Shown here: positions 53,901 through 63,879 of the stretch, piece by piece
Layout: each line of letters opens with the position of its first letter
Position numbering within the stretch: position 1 is the stretch's first letter
DNA from: Hydractinia symbiolongicarpus
Taxonomy: Eukaryota > Cnidaria > Hydrozoa > Anthoathecata > Hydractiniidae
Assembly: GCF_029227915.1 (NCBI RefSeq)
Contig: NC_079876.1
Span: forward strand, 30,043,828-30,107,827
Length of the DNA stretch: 64,000 bases
Reading direction: 5' to 3'
Translations under genes and position numbers: made by a program
Notes under the pieces: generated by a model
The model's input: only the letters and a program-made list of their open reading frames with translations
Told to the model about the DNA's origin: nothing
Databases searched by the model: none

Positions 53901-54413
53901 ATTAATATCTATTGTGATTAAATTGTTTAATTTAGAATTGAGAAATCTGAGAATTCTGAATTGGTTAGAATGGCAACAATAAGTCCTGTAAATGGAAGTG
54001 ATGTTGAAAAGAAAGATGTCATGTTATCGTATCAATGGGACCATCAGAAAGAAGTTATAAAAATAAAGAACTATTTGGAAAATACAGGTAAACTAAAAGT
54101 CTGGATGGACATACAAGATATGCATGGAGGAATGAACGCTCGAATGGCTGAGGCTGTAGATAATTCCACAGTCATTGTTTTTTGCATGAGCGAAGCATAT
54201 GCAAATTCACGTAATTGCAGAAAAGAATACCGTTATGCTGATTTCCAAGCAAAAGATATTATTCCAATTAAGATGGAGACAAACTTCTCGCCAACCATAG
54301 TACCTGAGCTTTCCATAATAATATGTAATCAACTTTACTATGATTTCGGAAGTGACGAAAAGTTACAAAAAGAACTTCCAAATTTATTGAATGCTATCAA
54401 AAAGTTTTTGTGA
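47153..54413 (+). CDS. TIR-ankyrin protein A (complete gene model)
   Basis: Seven exons: 47153-47971, 48084-48973, 49123-49174, 49662-50575, 50851-50926, 51971-52896, 53936-54413. They sum to 4155 nt (1384 aa), and every junction is in phase with GT/AG ends. Order of domains: Lys/Ser-rich 11-residue repeats (1-273), ankyrin module 1 (274-569), linker, module 2 (588-891), linker, module 3 (918-1225) and a C-terminal TIR domain (about 1254-1384). The start ATG lies in gcaATGGttcaaa, matched by caATGGctcaaa in the downstream paralogue. No signal peptide or membrane segment is seen, so the protein is probably cytosolic. Ankyrin stacks usually bind partners; TIR domains oligomerise and, in several families, cleave NAD. 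A role in immune or cell-death signalling is inferred. I do not know a named orthologue. Confidence 0.88.
48084..48973 (+). CDS. TIR-ankyrin A exon 2: ankyrin module 1
   Basis: Phase 0 in, phase 2 out. About seven to eight ankyrin repeats of 33 residues follow an N-terminal cap ENMKTLLKAIQEKDE. Repeat ends read HGADVNK, NGADANQ, CKVDVNI, RGADINK, KKADVNL, NKADVNI and NGADVNG, with GTTPLFMAAS and YTALHVAAK type helix starts. The module is close to the first ankyrin exon of the downstream paralogue (56803-57695), with long stretches identical at DNA level, for example through tttaaagaaagtgataaaaa. Confidence 0.93.
49123..49174 (+). CDS. TIR-ankyrin A linker exon (52 nt)
   Basis: Acceptor tattttag, donor gtaagt, phase 2-0. 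It encodes KDDFALKMLDDKETKIL after a split serine. The same MLDDxETK word appears in linker exons of the downstream paralogue at 58629-58680 and 62467-62509, which supports it as real coding sequence. Confidence 0.85.
49662..50575 (+). CDS. TIR-ankyrin A exon 4: ankyrin module 2
   Basis: Phase 0-2, 304 residues, starting DKMEYLLSCIERKDAALVKQ. Repeats include DGYTPLYLAASYGCLENVKI, YSPLHGAAGKGHTAVLKYLL, GTPLYRAVIYNK, NSTPLFKAVNANW and PPLCRAVRNKNK. It is closer to the third and fourth modules of the downstream gene than to module 1 of its own gene, so the module types predate the gene duplication. Confidence 0.93.
50851..50926 (+). CDS. TIR-ankyrin A second linker exon (76 nt)
   Basis: Acceptor tgactttag, donor gtaagt, phase 2-0. 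It encodes NSQVSQSIDAKEDEKLEFTT, then NKILF. It is longer than the other linker exons and lacks the MLDD word, but it keeps an acidic-Lys run and an I-L end. A decoy acceptor tactttagcaa lies 23 bases upstream. Confidence 0.75.
51171..51328. repeat. Direct repeat pair in a TIR-ankyrin A intron
   Basis: ttgcaggttcaagataacaa, then gagtttattgtattatcacc, at 51171-51212 recurs with one or two changes at 51280-51321. It lies in the intron before ankyrin module 3. Each copy starts with an acceptor-like ttgcag, but no frame consistent with the flanking phases follows. Confidence 0.8.
51971..52896 (+). CDS. TIR-ankyrin A exon 6: ankyrin module 3
   Basis: Phase 0-2, 308 residues, starting EDMKKLEASITSKDVSAA. 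Repeats include GFTPLYNAAKASILKNVKVL, YSPLHTAAGQSNEEIVKYLL, GTPLYKAVLYNKHNNAKLIL, NSTALFKALLLNWDEGVEIL and PPLCRAVRNKNKNNVKLLL. It is the most diverged of the three modules, and its C-terminal tail PPAAKKKKE is basic. It joins directly to the TIR exon. Confidence 0.93.
53663..53899. repeat. ~50-bp direct repeat pair just upstream of the TIR exon
   Basis: tactacaacaaaataagttg, then actcagttttctagccatgg, then actttt, occurs at 53663-53709 and 53850-53896. The second copy ends about 37 bases before the TIR exon. It may be remnants of a local duplication or of a transposed segment. Confidence 0.85.
53936..54413 (+). CDS. TIR-ankyrin A last exon: TIR domain
   Basis: The acceptor tttaatttag leads in phase 2, and the stop is at 54411-54413. 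The 159 residues contain a TIR fold: strand A DVMLSYQW, the BB-loop region KLKVWMDIQDMHGGMNARM, strand TVIVFCMSEAY, then NSRNCRKEYRYADFQ and DIIPIKM. The glutamate of NCRKEY (about residue 1323) aligns by position with the catalytic glutamate of SARM1 (in WVHKE before the alpha-C helix). NADase activity is therefore plausible but unproven. The W-M-D-x-x-x-M-x-G-G word resembles metazoan and bacterial TIR proteins rather than Toll or MyD88 adaptors. The protein ends four residues after a helix LPNLLNAIKKF. Confidence 0.92.
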
Positions 54414-56420
54414 AGACTAACTAAAAATGCTGTTCTACCAAAGATTCATTAATATATAGTTGTATACAAGTGTTGTATTTTGTTATAATTGCAATTATTA
54501 ACATTGTGAAAATTATTAACTTTAGTTTCTTGTACACTAATATTCTTGTTTTTAGTTCACTTTTTTTGAACACTATCTATGCATCAGTTTTTTTTCCCTG
54601 TACGGATAATTTGGGACCGCCCCCAAACAAAATAGGGTTTCCCGATGCCGGGTCAATCCAGGGTTGATGATGTAATGTAAATATTTTTACTATGACTTTC
54701 AAGGACATGAATTATCAGATAACCAACCTTAAAAATTGCTAAATGTCCTTAGAAATTGGCTGCGAAAAACAACGTAGAATAAAAAGGTAGCTGTTCTTCT
54801 ATAACTTTCCAATGTTACAAAATACCAATGGTGTTGTACACTGTAGTAACTTTAATTCATAAAAGTGCAAACTTCTGATGTGTATTGACATAACATGTTT
54901 TGGCAGTTTGATATTTCTATGAGGGGATAAGAATTCTAAAGAAAAGGTAAAGCCTTCATTGTTATATATGGTACATTTTAGAATTCAGAAAAAGTGCCTT
55001 GAACACCAGAAGTTGTAGTCCAAGGTTTTTAAGTGGCAAAAAAGCATTAAAGCTGAAATCCACCTCAATCCTTTAACACATTGGTTAAGGTGCACACATC
55101 AAACTGCTCAATATTGCAGAATATTAAAGAGCAGTTTTGCGTTCCCTGTTTGTTTCAAAAGTCAAAATTATTTTTAATCTTTGCAAACGCTGAAAGCACC
55201 GCAGTGCATAATATTGTAATTATCACCAATGAGTTTGCTTAAATCACTGCCATTTTCAATATAAGCATGTATTTCTATTTCCAGTGAATATTGTGCTATT
55301 CTCACGCACAACTGAAATTAATGGGGACTTTCACCTTTGAGCAGGCAGTTTTACAGAATGAAAGCTGGATATGATCAATCATATCAAAGGTATTGAAATG
55401 ACATTTCAATGATAGATTACTTAACCATATTTGCTTTTTGCGTCTGTTTTTCTAATCAGCAATTTTAAAAAGGGAAAAAGGGGGGAAACTTATAACCAAG
55501 TAAATAGAGTTTTTAGAAAAAACATTTTGGCAAAATATTTTGGCAATATTTTGTATTTTGTATTTGGTATTATTTTTCTTCTTAGTTATGGTATATAACT
55601 CAACTTGCATTTTTGAACATAAAAAAGAATAGTAGTGGGCAAAAAACCCAAAGAATCTGGAAATGTGAAAAATTGGAACAATGGACTAACACCCAAACTG
55701 TTTGAATAAAAACACCTGTGAAATTTTCGTATCTGTATCATAATTAAAGCAAAATAATCTTATTTTTAAATTTTATGATTATTGATCTGAGCAATTTTAA
55801 AAGCACATTAGAAAATTTGAATTTGCCACATTTTATGCCCTCCTCATAACCTAAAACCTGTCCCGCAAAAAGACAATTAAGTAAAGGCCTATCTATACTA
55901 ATAAGAATATGCCATTCTATAAAAGTGATTTTACATCTCTGGATAAAATTTACTTATTTATTAAAAGTGAAAATAGTTTATAGAATAGATCATAGCATTA
56001 AAACACCTATACCTCACTAAAATATTAAATATCTTTAAAACTGAATGATTGTTGCTCAGATACAAAAAATGAATATATGGAAAGAAACATCATCAGGGGT
56101 GAACTGAAGTGCTTCATCAAATATTTATACATGTTGCCTAGGAAAGAAATGTTTTTTTTTCATGTTAATTAATAACTAATTAATGACTTCTGAAGCATTA
56201 TCAACATAAAAAATTGAACATTTACTGGCTTGCAAAAATTTGTTAAAACGTTTGCAAAATTAAATCACTATCACCACACAGGCTGACATTTGATTTGTGG
56301 GTATATTTGAAGAAAAAATAATGTGTGGGTCTGTCATTAAATTATATTTTTGTTTGTTTAAACATAATCTTTTTGTCACAATTTACGCAAGATAATTAGA
56401 AATTACAACAAGATCTAACA
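54414..56420. other. Spacer between the two TIR-ankyrin genes
   Basis: About 2 kb holding the 3' UTR of gene A and the promoter and 5' UTR of gene B. Two AATAAA words are possible polyadenylation signals but are not decisive. I see no second TIR exon, no coding exon and no clear repeat. Confidence 0.5.
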
Positions 56421-56612
56421 ATGGCTCAAATAGATGAGAAAAATGATGCAGCTGACCTTAATTCTAAGCAAAAAACTGATGAAAATAAATCAAACTTAGA
56501 ACAAAAAAACATTGCGCAGAATGAGATCAAGGCTAACTCTGAGCAAAAAAATGATCCAATTAAATCAAGTACAGATGAAAGCAAAAAAAATCCTAGTACA
56601 ACAGCATTAAAG
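56421..56612 (+). CDS. TIR-ankyrin B exon 1: short Lys/Gln-rich start
   Basis: Begins MAQIDEKNDAADLNSKQKTD and ends TTALK before a phase-0 donor gtaaat. It keeps SEQKND and SKQKTD words like the repeat unit of gene A, but without a tandem array. The 5' flank and the ATG context match gene A, which fixes the start codon in both. Confidence 0.85.
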
Positions 56613-59600
56613 GTAAATCCCTTATTTATTTTTTTAATACAAATTATGAGATAACAATGTAATAAGATTGTAAGAATGTTTAATGTCATTTTAAACTTCA
56701 AGAAAAAGTTTAAATTTGAAACTTTGAGGAATACATATTAGTAAGTATCATAAATGCACTATACCTAAAAATTATGTATTTCTTTTTGTTTTTTAACAAT
56801 AGGGATATATGAGGGCACTTTTAAAAGCCATAAACAAAAAAGATGAAACAACAATTCAAAACATGTTAAACAAGTTAGGCGGTGCAATAAATCAAGATTT
56901 TAAAGAAAGTGATAAAAAATTTCTTGAATCTCCACTTGTGAAAGCCGCATCAATCGATTGTCAAAGCACTTTAGACATGCTTATAAAACATGGAGCAGAT
57001 GTCAACAAGCCAGCAATGGATGAACATGGCACCACACCACTATTCATGGCGGCTTCAACAGGACATCTCAAAAATTTGAAAATACTAGTTGAGAACGGAG
57101 CTGATGTAAATCAAAAAATCAAAAATGAGGAATACTCTGCACTTCATGCTGCAGCAAAAATTGGAAACAATGACATAATTAATTATTTACTTGACAACAA
57201 GACAGATGTCAACATAATGGCAGCTAATGGAACATCTTTATCAAGAGCAGTGTTACACAACAAAGCAAGCACAGTTAAATTACTTCTAGATAGAGGTGCA
57301 GATGTTAACAAACACGTAAAACAATGTGTCACTCCTCTGTGGCGAAGTGCAAATGAAAAAGATAAAGCAGTGATGTGTATTCTTTTGGAAAGAAATGCTG
57401 ACGTAAATCTGCAAAGTCAGTCAGACAATTCCACTCCTCTGTTCAGGGCTATTCGTTCAGATTGGAATGAGGGTGCAGAGATTCTTATTAAAAATAAAGC
57501 AGATGTAAACATATCCAGTGATGACATGTCACCACTTTGTAGAGCTGTAAAAAATGGAAATGCTAAAATGATTAATTTATTATTGGATAATGACGCTGAC
57601 GTTAAAGCAGTTAGCAAAAGCAAACAAACAGCGATAGATATGGCGAAGGAAATGAAGTCAAACAAAAACATCATAGACTTATTTTTAAAGAAAAGGTAAT
57701 TTTTTATCTTTGTAGCTTTTATGGTGAGACTGTGCCTGATTTAGAATTAATTTTATAATTACTTTACAGTAGAAAAAAACATATCTTTTTTTAAAAAAAT
57801 GAATATCTCACTTAAAAGTTCCAAGAATATTTGTTAGCAGATACGTAGCAGAAAATTTAAACGTGTTTATTTATTTGGAAATGGTTACATGTTACATATT
57901 TTTATGTTTATGTGACTAACATTTAAAAAGTGTTATCGCTTATAAAAATACACTGTATGACAGACAAAGGGAATTATAATTATATTTTCTTGTCTGTTAA
58001 ACATTAACTATCAAAATGTTCTGTTTTTTCAAAACTTATAATTTATTATTTTTGCAGAAAGTTTATTATTTCTTAAACATGATAGTTTATTAGGAACTGT
58101 TTTGAGAGATCCTTTTCGCATCATTGGAATAAGAATTATGAAAAGACAAACTGAAATAATATCTTCAATAATATCTTTAATCATTATTATTGTCTACTTC
58201 ACTTGCATTATGCCTTTTTAATAAAATGAACAACAACCAAACAGTTTCATGATGAGAAATAAATAATTACTTGTGTAAGTAGATTCTTCTATGACATCTT
58301 GCATAAATAAAGTTAAAAATAACGGTTAGTAAAATCTACACTAACAAACAACAGAAAAAATGTCAAAAAAACATCATAGAATTAAATCATGATTGTGACC
58401 TTCAAATTCAATTCAATTTTTGAAATTAGCGTGGGATTAAATATAAAAAAATTATCTAAAAAATTTTAAATTGCGTACAATTTTTTTACTTGGGTGGCAG
58501 GCATTTAAGCCCAACAAGTCTGTTATATTTTCTGTCTGATGATACACACATTTTTATATTCTTTAGAGACCATCAAATCCAACACAATATATTTTGTTGT
58601 TAATTATAATTACTTGATTTTATTCCAGTAAGAAAGACGCTGATCTAAGAATGTTAGATGACGAAGAAACAAAAATGTGTGTAAGTGACATTAGTTAAAA
58701 CAACAAAAAACAGGGCAGTTAAAATTCAAGATATATATCAGCAGATAGAGGTTCTTTTTTAATGTTTAATGTTCAATTTAGGAGAAAATGGAATGTCTTT
58801 TGAAATATATCGAAAGTAACGATGTTATTATGGTTAGAAAGTGGCTTGAAAAACTTAGCAAACATGTTAACGATGAAATCATTGGTAAAGATAAAAAATA
58901 TCTTAAACCACCACTACACAAAGCTATCATAAAAAACAACAATGAAATACTATCCATGCTTGTACACAATGGTGCGCTGGTAAACAAACAAGATGATGCT
59001 GGTAATACTCCACTTTACCTAGCAGCTTTGTGTGGACATTTGGAAAATGTAAAAATACTGGTTGAAAACAAGGCTGACGTTGATTTACAAATTAAACAAA
59101 AAGAAGATTCTCCTTTACATATAGCTGTGGGTAGAGGACACACTACTATAATTGAATATTTGTTAAAACAAGGTGCAGACATTAATTTAATGAATACAGA
59201 AGGAACACCACTTTATTTAGCTGTTGATTCAAATAGAATGAGTTGTGTTAAATTACTCATAGACAACAACGCTGACGTGAACATGTATGTGGAAATGTGT
59301 GGTACACCATTATGGAGAGGTGTGGCAAAAAAAGATAAGAATGTTATTGAACTTTTACTAAATAATGAGGCGGATGTTGATTTGCAAAAAGAAAGAGACA
59401 ACTCAACACCATTATATAAAGCTGTAGATCTCAAATGGGAAGAAGGAGTTAAATTACTAATAGCAAACGCAGCTGACATCAATATATCTAACAACGACTA
59501 TCCACCATTATCCAGAGCAGTGCTAAATAAAAGCAAAAACATTGTAGAGTTATTGCTCAGTAATGGTGCAGACATAAATGCTTTAAGTAAATCCAACCTA

Positions 59601-62600
59601 ACTGCATTGCAGCTAGCAATTAAATGTAAAGCACCAAAGGAGATCATAGATCTACTAAAGCAGTATGAAGTGAAAGCTAATTTAGCACGGTATGTTTTTT
59701 TGCTAAGGTTTTGAGAAGTAAACTTAGTTTTTAAGGAAAATTATTAAGATACTTAAAGAAGCTTAAAATGAATTAGGATTACAGTATACGTGTTATAATA
59801 ATAGATTTAAAAAGTACAGATAACACCTTTCAAGGTTAACTAAGGCGTAATCTTTATGGACATACTTACTGTCTGTCTGTGAGCCAATTTAAAAAACTGG
59901 GGGTTTTCAACTTAAAATGCTATTGTAAACGCATTTAAAATCAGAGTACTAATTACTTCATACAGAGAGGTGGGAAAGGATGCACAATATAGCAATGCCT
60001 GAAATATTAACACGGGGGATTCCTATGAAATTTGCCACAAGTTAATGACTGGTTTCTTATTTAAAGATTAAAGAAAAAACACACTTATACAATTTAGTGA
60101 CACAGAACTAGTATTTTTAATAACATTTCTTTAGGATTGATTTGGATGACAAATCAACAGCAATATCAGTGAGTAATATAACATTTGTACATGGGAATCT
60201 TTTAAAGTTAATAATAAAAAGGAGATATAAAAAACAAACAACAAAACAGACCATATCCCACCCCTTTTTACTTTTTGTTTATTTACCTACCTGTTATTTA
60301 TCTTGATGATTTTACCATTCTTTAGTTCTGAATGTTTTTTTTACAAAAATTTATTTTTTTCTTAAACGTTAAAACAATGATAAACTTTTAATTTAGGAAA
60401 AAATGGAGTATCTGTTAAGTTGTATTGAACTAAATGATACTGCAAGGGTTAAGATATGGCTTGCAAAGTTGAGTGCACACATCAATGATGATGTGCTTGA
60501 TAAAAATAAGAGACATCTCCAGCCACCACTACACAAAGCTAGCAAAAAAAACAACCAAGAAATATTATCCATGCTTATAAATCATGGTGCATTGGTAAAC
60601 AAATTAGAAAAGGATAAAGACGGCTATACCCCGCTTTACCTAGCAGTTCATTGTGGCCATTTAGAAAATGTAAAGATACTAGTTAAAAACAAGGCCGAGG
60701 TTAATTTGCAAATAAAATCTAAACAAGATGCTCCTTTACATGCAGCTGCAAGAAATGGTCACACTGATGTACTCAATTATCTATTACAACAAAATGCAGA
60801 CGTTAATGTGATGAATACTGAAGGAACATCACTCTACACAGCTGTTGATTCAGACCAAATCAGCTGTGTCAAGATATTGCTGGACAACAATGCTGATATC
60901 AACAAGTATGTGAAACAGTTTAGCACACCATTATGCAGGAGCGTAGCAAAAAAGAAAAAGATGATCACAGACCTTCTACTAACTAACGGTGCTAATATTA
61001 ATTTGCAAAGTCAAAGGGATAACTCGACACCTTTATACACTGCAGTTGAAGTGAAATGGGAAGAAGGAGTTAAATTATTGATAGAAAAAAAAGCTGACGT
61101 AAACCTATTTAATAACCTCAGGCCACCATTATGTAGAGCTGTGCAACTGAAAAACAAAAACATTATACAGTTGTTGCTGAGTAATGGAGCAGATATTAAT
61201 TTGCCAAATCTTCAAAATAATTCAACTTCACTATATACTGCAGTGGAAGAAGGTTGGGAAGAAGGAGTTCGACTACTAATAGAGCAAAAAGCTGACGTCA
61301 ACATAACTAACAACGACTATCCACCATTATCCAGAGCAGTGCTATATAAAAGCAAAAACATAGTGGAGTTATTGCTCAATAATGGTGCAGACGTAAATGC
61401 TTTAAGTAAATCCAACCTAACTTCAATGGAGCTAGCAATTAAATATAAAGCACCAAAGGAGATCATAGATCTACTAAAGCGGTATGAAGTGAAAGCTAAT
61501 TTAGCACGGTATGTATTTATTACTAAGGGGTTTTAAGTAAAATTATCAGGGTATAAATGAAAACTATAACTGAAGTTCGCATTCTCTTAAAGTTATTTTT
61601 TAATAAGTATATTACTAATGAGTAAAAGAAATGTAAGATTGTTATTAATTAAAACTTATTTCAATTAAACTAAAATGACTGCTGTAATAAAAATCCTGAA
61701 GAAGGAAATGGCTAAAACTATAAATGGCTGCCCATACTTATTAGTCATATTTTGAATTCAAAATTACTGATTCTATATACCTTGAACAGGCGTAACACTC
61801 AAATTGAGTGAAACACCATAACTTATTCTACAAAAGTTATTATTGTTTAATTTACAGACTTGATTTTAATGAAAGAGGCATAATAAAACAAAAAGGTTTT
61901 AAAAGTTTAAAACATTAAAAATATTGCTTGTATTAGTGGCCAAATAAATTATACGTTTAAGTTATAAGAATGGTTTGTTTTGAAGCAGATCTTTTACCCC
62001 AGTTACTGAGAAATAAATGAGTAAAACTTCTCTGGTGTCTAAAAACTTTGTAATCTACTCGCCACACGTCTGTCTGTGAGCCGAAATAGTAGCTGGGAGT
62101 AGTATCATGCGAATGCCTGTAGATTTTTGACATGCTAACAACTTGTAGCTGTTAATTGGCCCCTTTATCTGTGTTGGAGAGGAAGGTTACAGAGTATTTG
62201 TACATATTTTTCATGCGTCCTTAACTTTTAACAATTATAATTACTTAACTATTATAATCACAACCATGCGAAGTACTGTTTAACTTGTAGGACATTTTCT
62301 ATAAACAGTATTTTGAGCTACATGCGATGTAAAAATTGAATTTTTGTATAATCAAATCTATTTCCATAGAAATTCTTTTGTGGTAAATAAAATAATTAAT
62401 TTCTCTGTTACTTAATAGTAATCAAATGAACAAAAACGTATTTTAAATATTAACCTTTTTATACAGGATTGACATGGCAATGTTAGATGACAAAGAAACA
62501 AAAATACTGGTAAGAAAAAACAGAAATAAAACTTTCAAAAACATGAATGAGTAGAGATCTGATTTGACCATTGAAATTTGTAAGATACACACTGCCTTTT

Positions 62601-63879
62601 CGACACAAGCATGAACAGCATTTTCACATGTTTGGTTTTACAGCCCTGAAAGTTTTACAGTCAAGTGGGGAAAAAATAAAGCATAAGAAAGGAACTTAGT
62701 TAGTTTTTGTGTTTTTCAAAACACTGTAAAAAAATAGTTATAGAGTTGAAATATGTTTACAGTAATTTTATATAAAATTAATAACCACAAGACTATGGAG
62801 AGGATAAAACAGTTGTTGATACATTTACCCATCAGTATAATACTTTCCTACAACTAACTAATATTTCAAACAAATTTTTCATTGATTCCAATTTAATTTT
62901 TAATTATAAATAGCCTTAACCACAAATATTTTATCTTTAAACAACAACTCAGGATTCTTTTGAAAATTTAGGATAAAATGGAATACTTGTTAAACTGTAT
63001 TGAAGCAAATGATACTGCAAGGGTTAAGATATGGCTTGCAAAGTTGAGTGCACACATCAATGATGATGTTGTTGGTAAAGATGGTAATTACCTTCCACCA
63101 CCTTTAAATAAATCTGCCATCAACCAAGAAATATTACTCATGCTTGTAAATCATGGGGCATTGGTAAACAAAGTAGCAAAGGATAAAGATGGCTATACCC
63201 CGCTTTACCTAGCAGTTTATTGTGGCCATTTAGAAAATGTAAAGATACTAGTTAAAAACAAGGCCGAGGTTAATTTGCAAATAAAATCTAAACAAGATGC
63301 TCCTTTACATGCAGCTGCAAGAAATGGTCACACTGATGTACTTAATTATCTATTACAACAAAATGCAGACGTTAATGTGATGAATACTGAAGGAACACCA
63401 CTCGACACAGCTGTGAATTTAAACAAAATCAGTTGTGTCAAGATACTCCTAGCCAACAATGCTGATGTGAACATGCATGTGAAACAGTTTGGTACACCAT
63501 TATTAAAAAGTGTTGTTAAAAAAAATAAAACCATTGTTAATCTTCTGCTAATCAACAGTGTTAATATTAATTTGCAAAGCGGAGAAGACAACTCCACACC
63601 GTTATCCAAAGCTGTGCATTTAAATTGGGAGGAAGGTGTTAAATTATTACTTGCAAAAACAGCAGACGTTAACATATCTGACAACACCATGCCACCATTA
63701 TGTAGAGCGGTGCACAACAAAAACAAAACCACTGTGCAGTTGTTGCTAAATAATGGTGCAGATATAAACGCTTTAAGTAAAAGTGAGCAAACTGCATTGC
63801 AAATGGCGGAGAAACTTCAAGTATCAAAAGAGATCATAGATCTACTGAAGCAGTATGAAGCAAAATCTAACTTAGCAAG
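56421..63879 (+). CDS. TIR-ankyrin-like protein B (runs past the window edge)
   Basis: Eight exons are seen: 56421-56612, 56803-57695, 58629-58680, 58782-59689, 60135-60168, 60397-61508, 62467-62509, 62972-63879. All junctions are in phase, and the last ends in phase 2 at a donor gtacat, so the gene continues to the right. It encodes a 64-residue Lys-rich start, then four ankyrin modules separated by three linker exons. It is a tandem paralogue of the gene at 47153-54413, with the same start context, exon design and linkers. Whether it ends in a TIR exon cannot be seen. If module 4 is followed directly by a TIR exon, that exon should start in phase 2. Confidence 0.87.
56803..57695 (+). CDS. 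TIR-ankyrin B exon 2: ankyrin module 1
   Basis: Phase 0-2, starting GYMRALLKAINKKDE. It is very similar to gene A module 1: residues such as KFLESPLVKAASIDCQSTLD are identical, with only scattered changes (SGHLKNVK versus TGHLKNLK). The third and fourth repeats differ more (MAANGTSLSRAVLHN versus WALNGSPLLRAVLYN). Confidence 0.93.
58629..58680 (+). CDS. TIR-ankyrin B linker exon 1 (52 nt)
   Basis: Acceptor ttattccag, donor gtaagt, phase 2-0. It encodes KKDADLRMLDDEETKMC. Same length and pattern as the first linker of gene A. Confidence 0.85.
58782..59689 (+). CDS. TIR-ankyrin B exon 4: ankyrin module 2
   Basis: Phase 0-2, starting EKMECLLKYIESNDVIMVRK. Ankyrin repeats include GNTPLYLAALCGHLENVKIL, DSPLHIAVGRGHTTIIEYLL, GTPLYLAVDSNRMSCVKLLI and YPPLSRAVLNKSKNIVELLL. 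The C-terminal end (IKCKAPKEIIDLLKQYEVKA) is shared with module 3 of the same gene. The donor is gtatgt after CG. Confidence 0.93.
60135..60168 (+). CDS. TIR-ankyrin B linker exon 2 (34 nt)
   Basis: Acceptor tttctttag, donor gtgagt, phase 2-0. It encodes IDLDDKSTAIS after a split arginine. A shortened version of the linker: the LDDK core remains. Confidence 0.75.
60397..61508 (+). CDS. TIR-ankyrin B exon 6: ankyrin module 3, enlarged
   Basis: Phase 0-2, 370 residues, about 66 longer than the other modules. The extra length is an internal duplication of two ankyrin repeats. NSTPLYTAVEVKWEEGVKLL with PPLCRAVQLKNKNIIQLLLS is followed by NSTSLYTAVEEGWEEGVRLL with PPLSRAVLYKSKNIVELLLN. The first half is close to module 4. 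The C-terminal half resembles module 2, so the exon looks like a hybrid. Confidence 0.93.
62467..62509 (+). CDS. TIR-ankyrin B linker exon 3 (43 nt)
   Basis: Acceptor tatacag, donor gtaaga, phase 2-0. It encodes IDMAMLDDKETKIL, with the MLDDKETKIL block identical to the first linker of gene A. Confidence 0.82.
62972..63879 (+). CDS. TIR-ankyrin B exon 8: ankyrin module 4
   Basis: Phase 0-2, starting DKMEYLLNCIEANDTARVKI. It shares very long identical stretches with module 3 (for example NKAEVNLQIKSKQDAPLHAA, then ARNGHTDVLNYLLQQNADVN). Its last repeats (PPLCRAVHNKNKTTVQLLL, ADINALSKSEQTALQMAEKL) match gene A module 2. The donor is gtacat after AG, near the window end. Confidence 0.92.
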
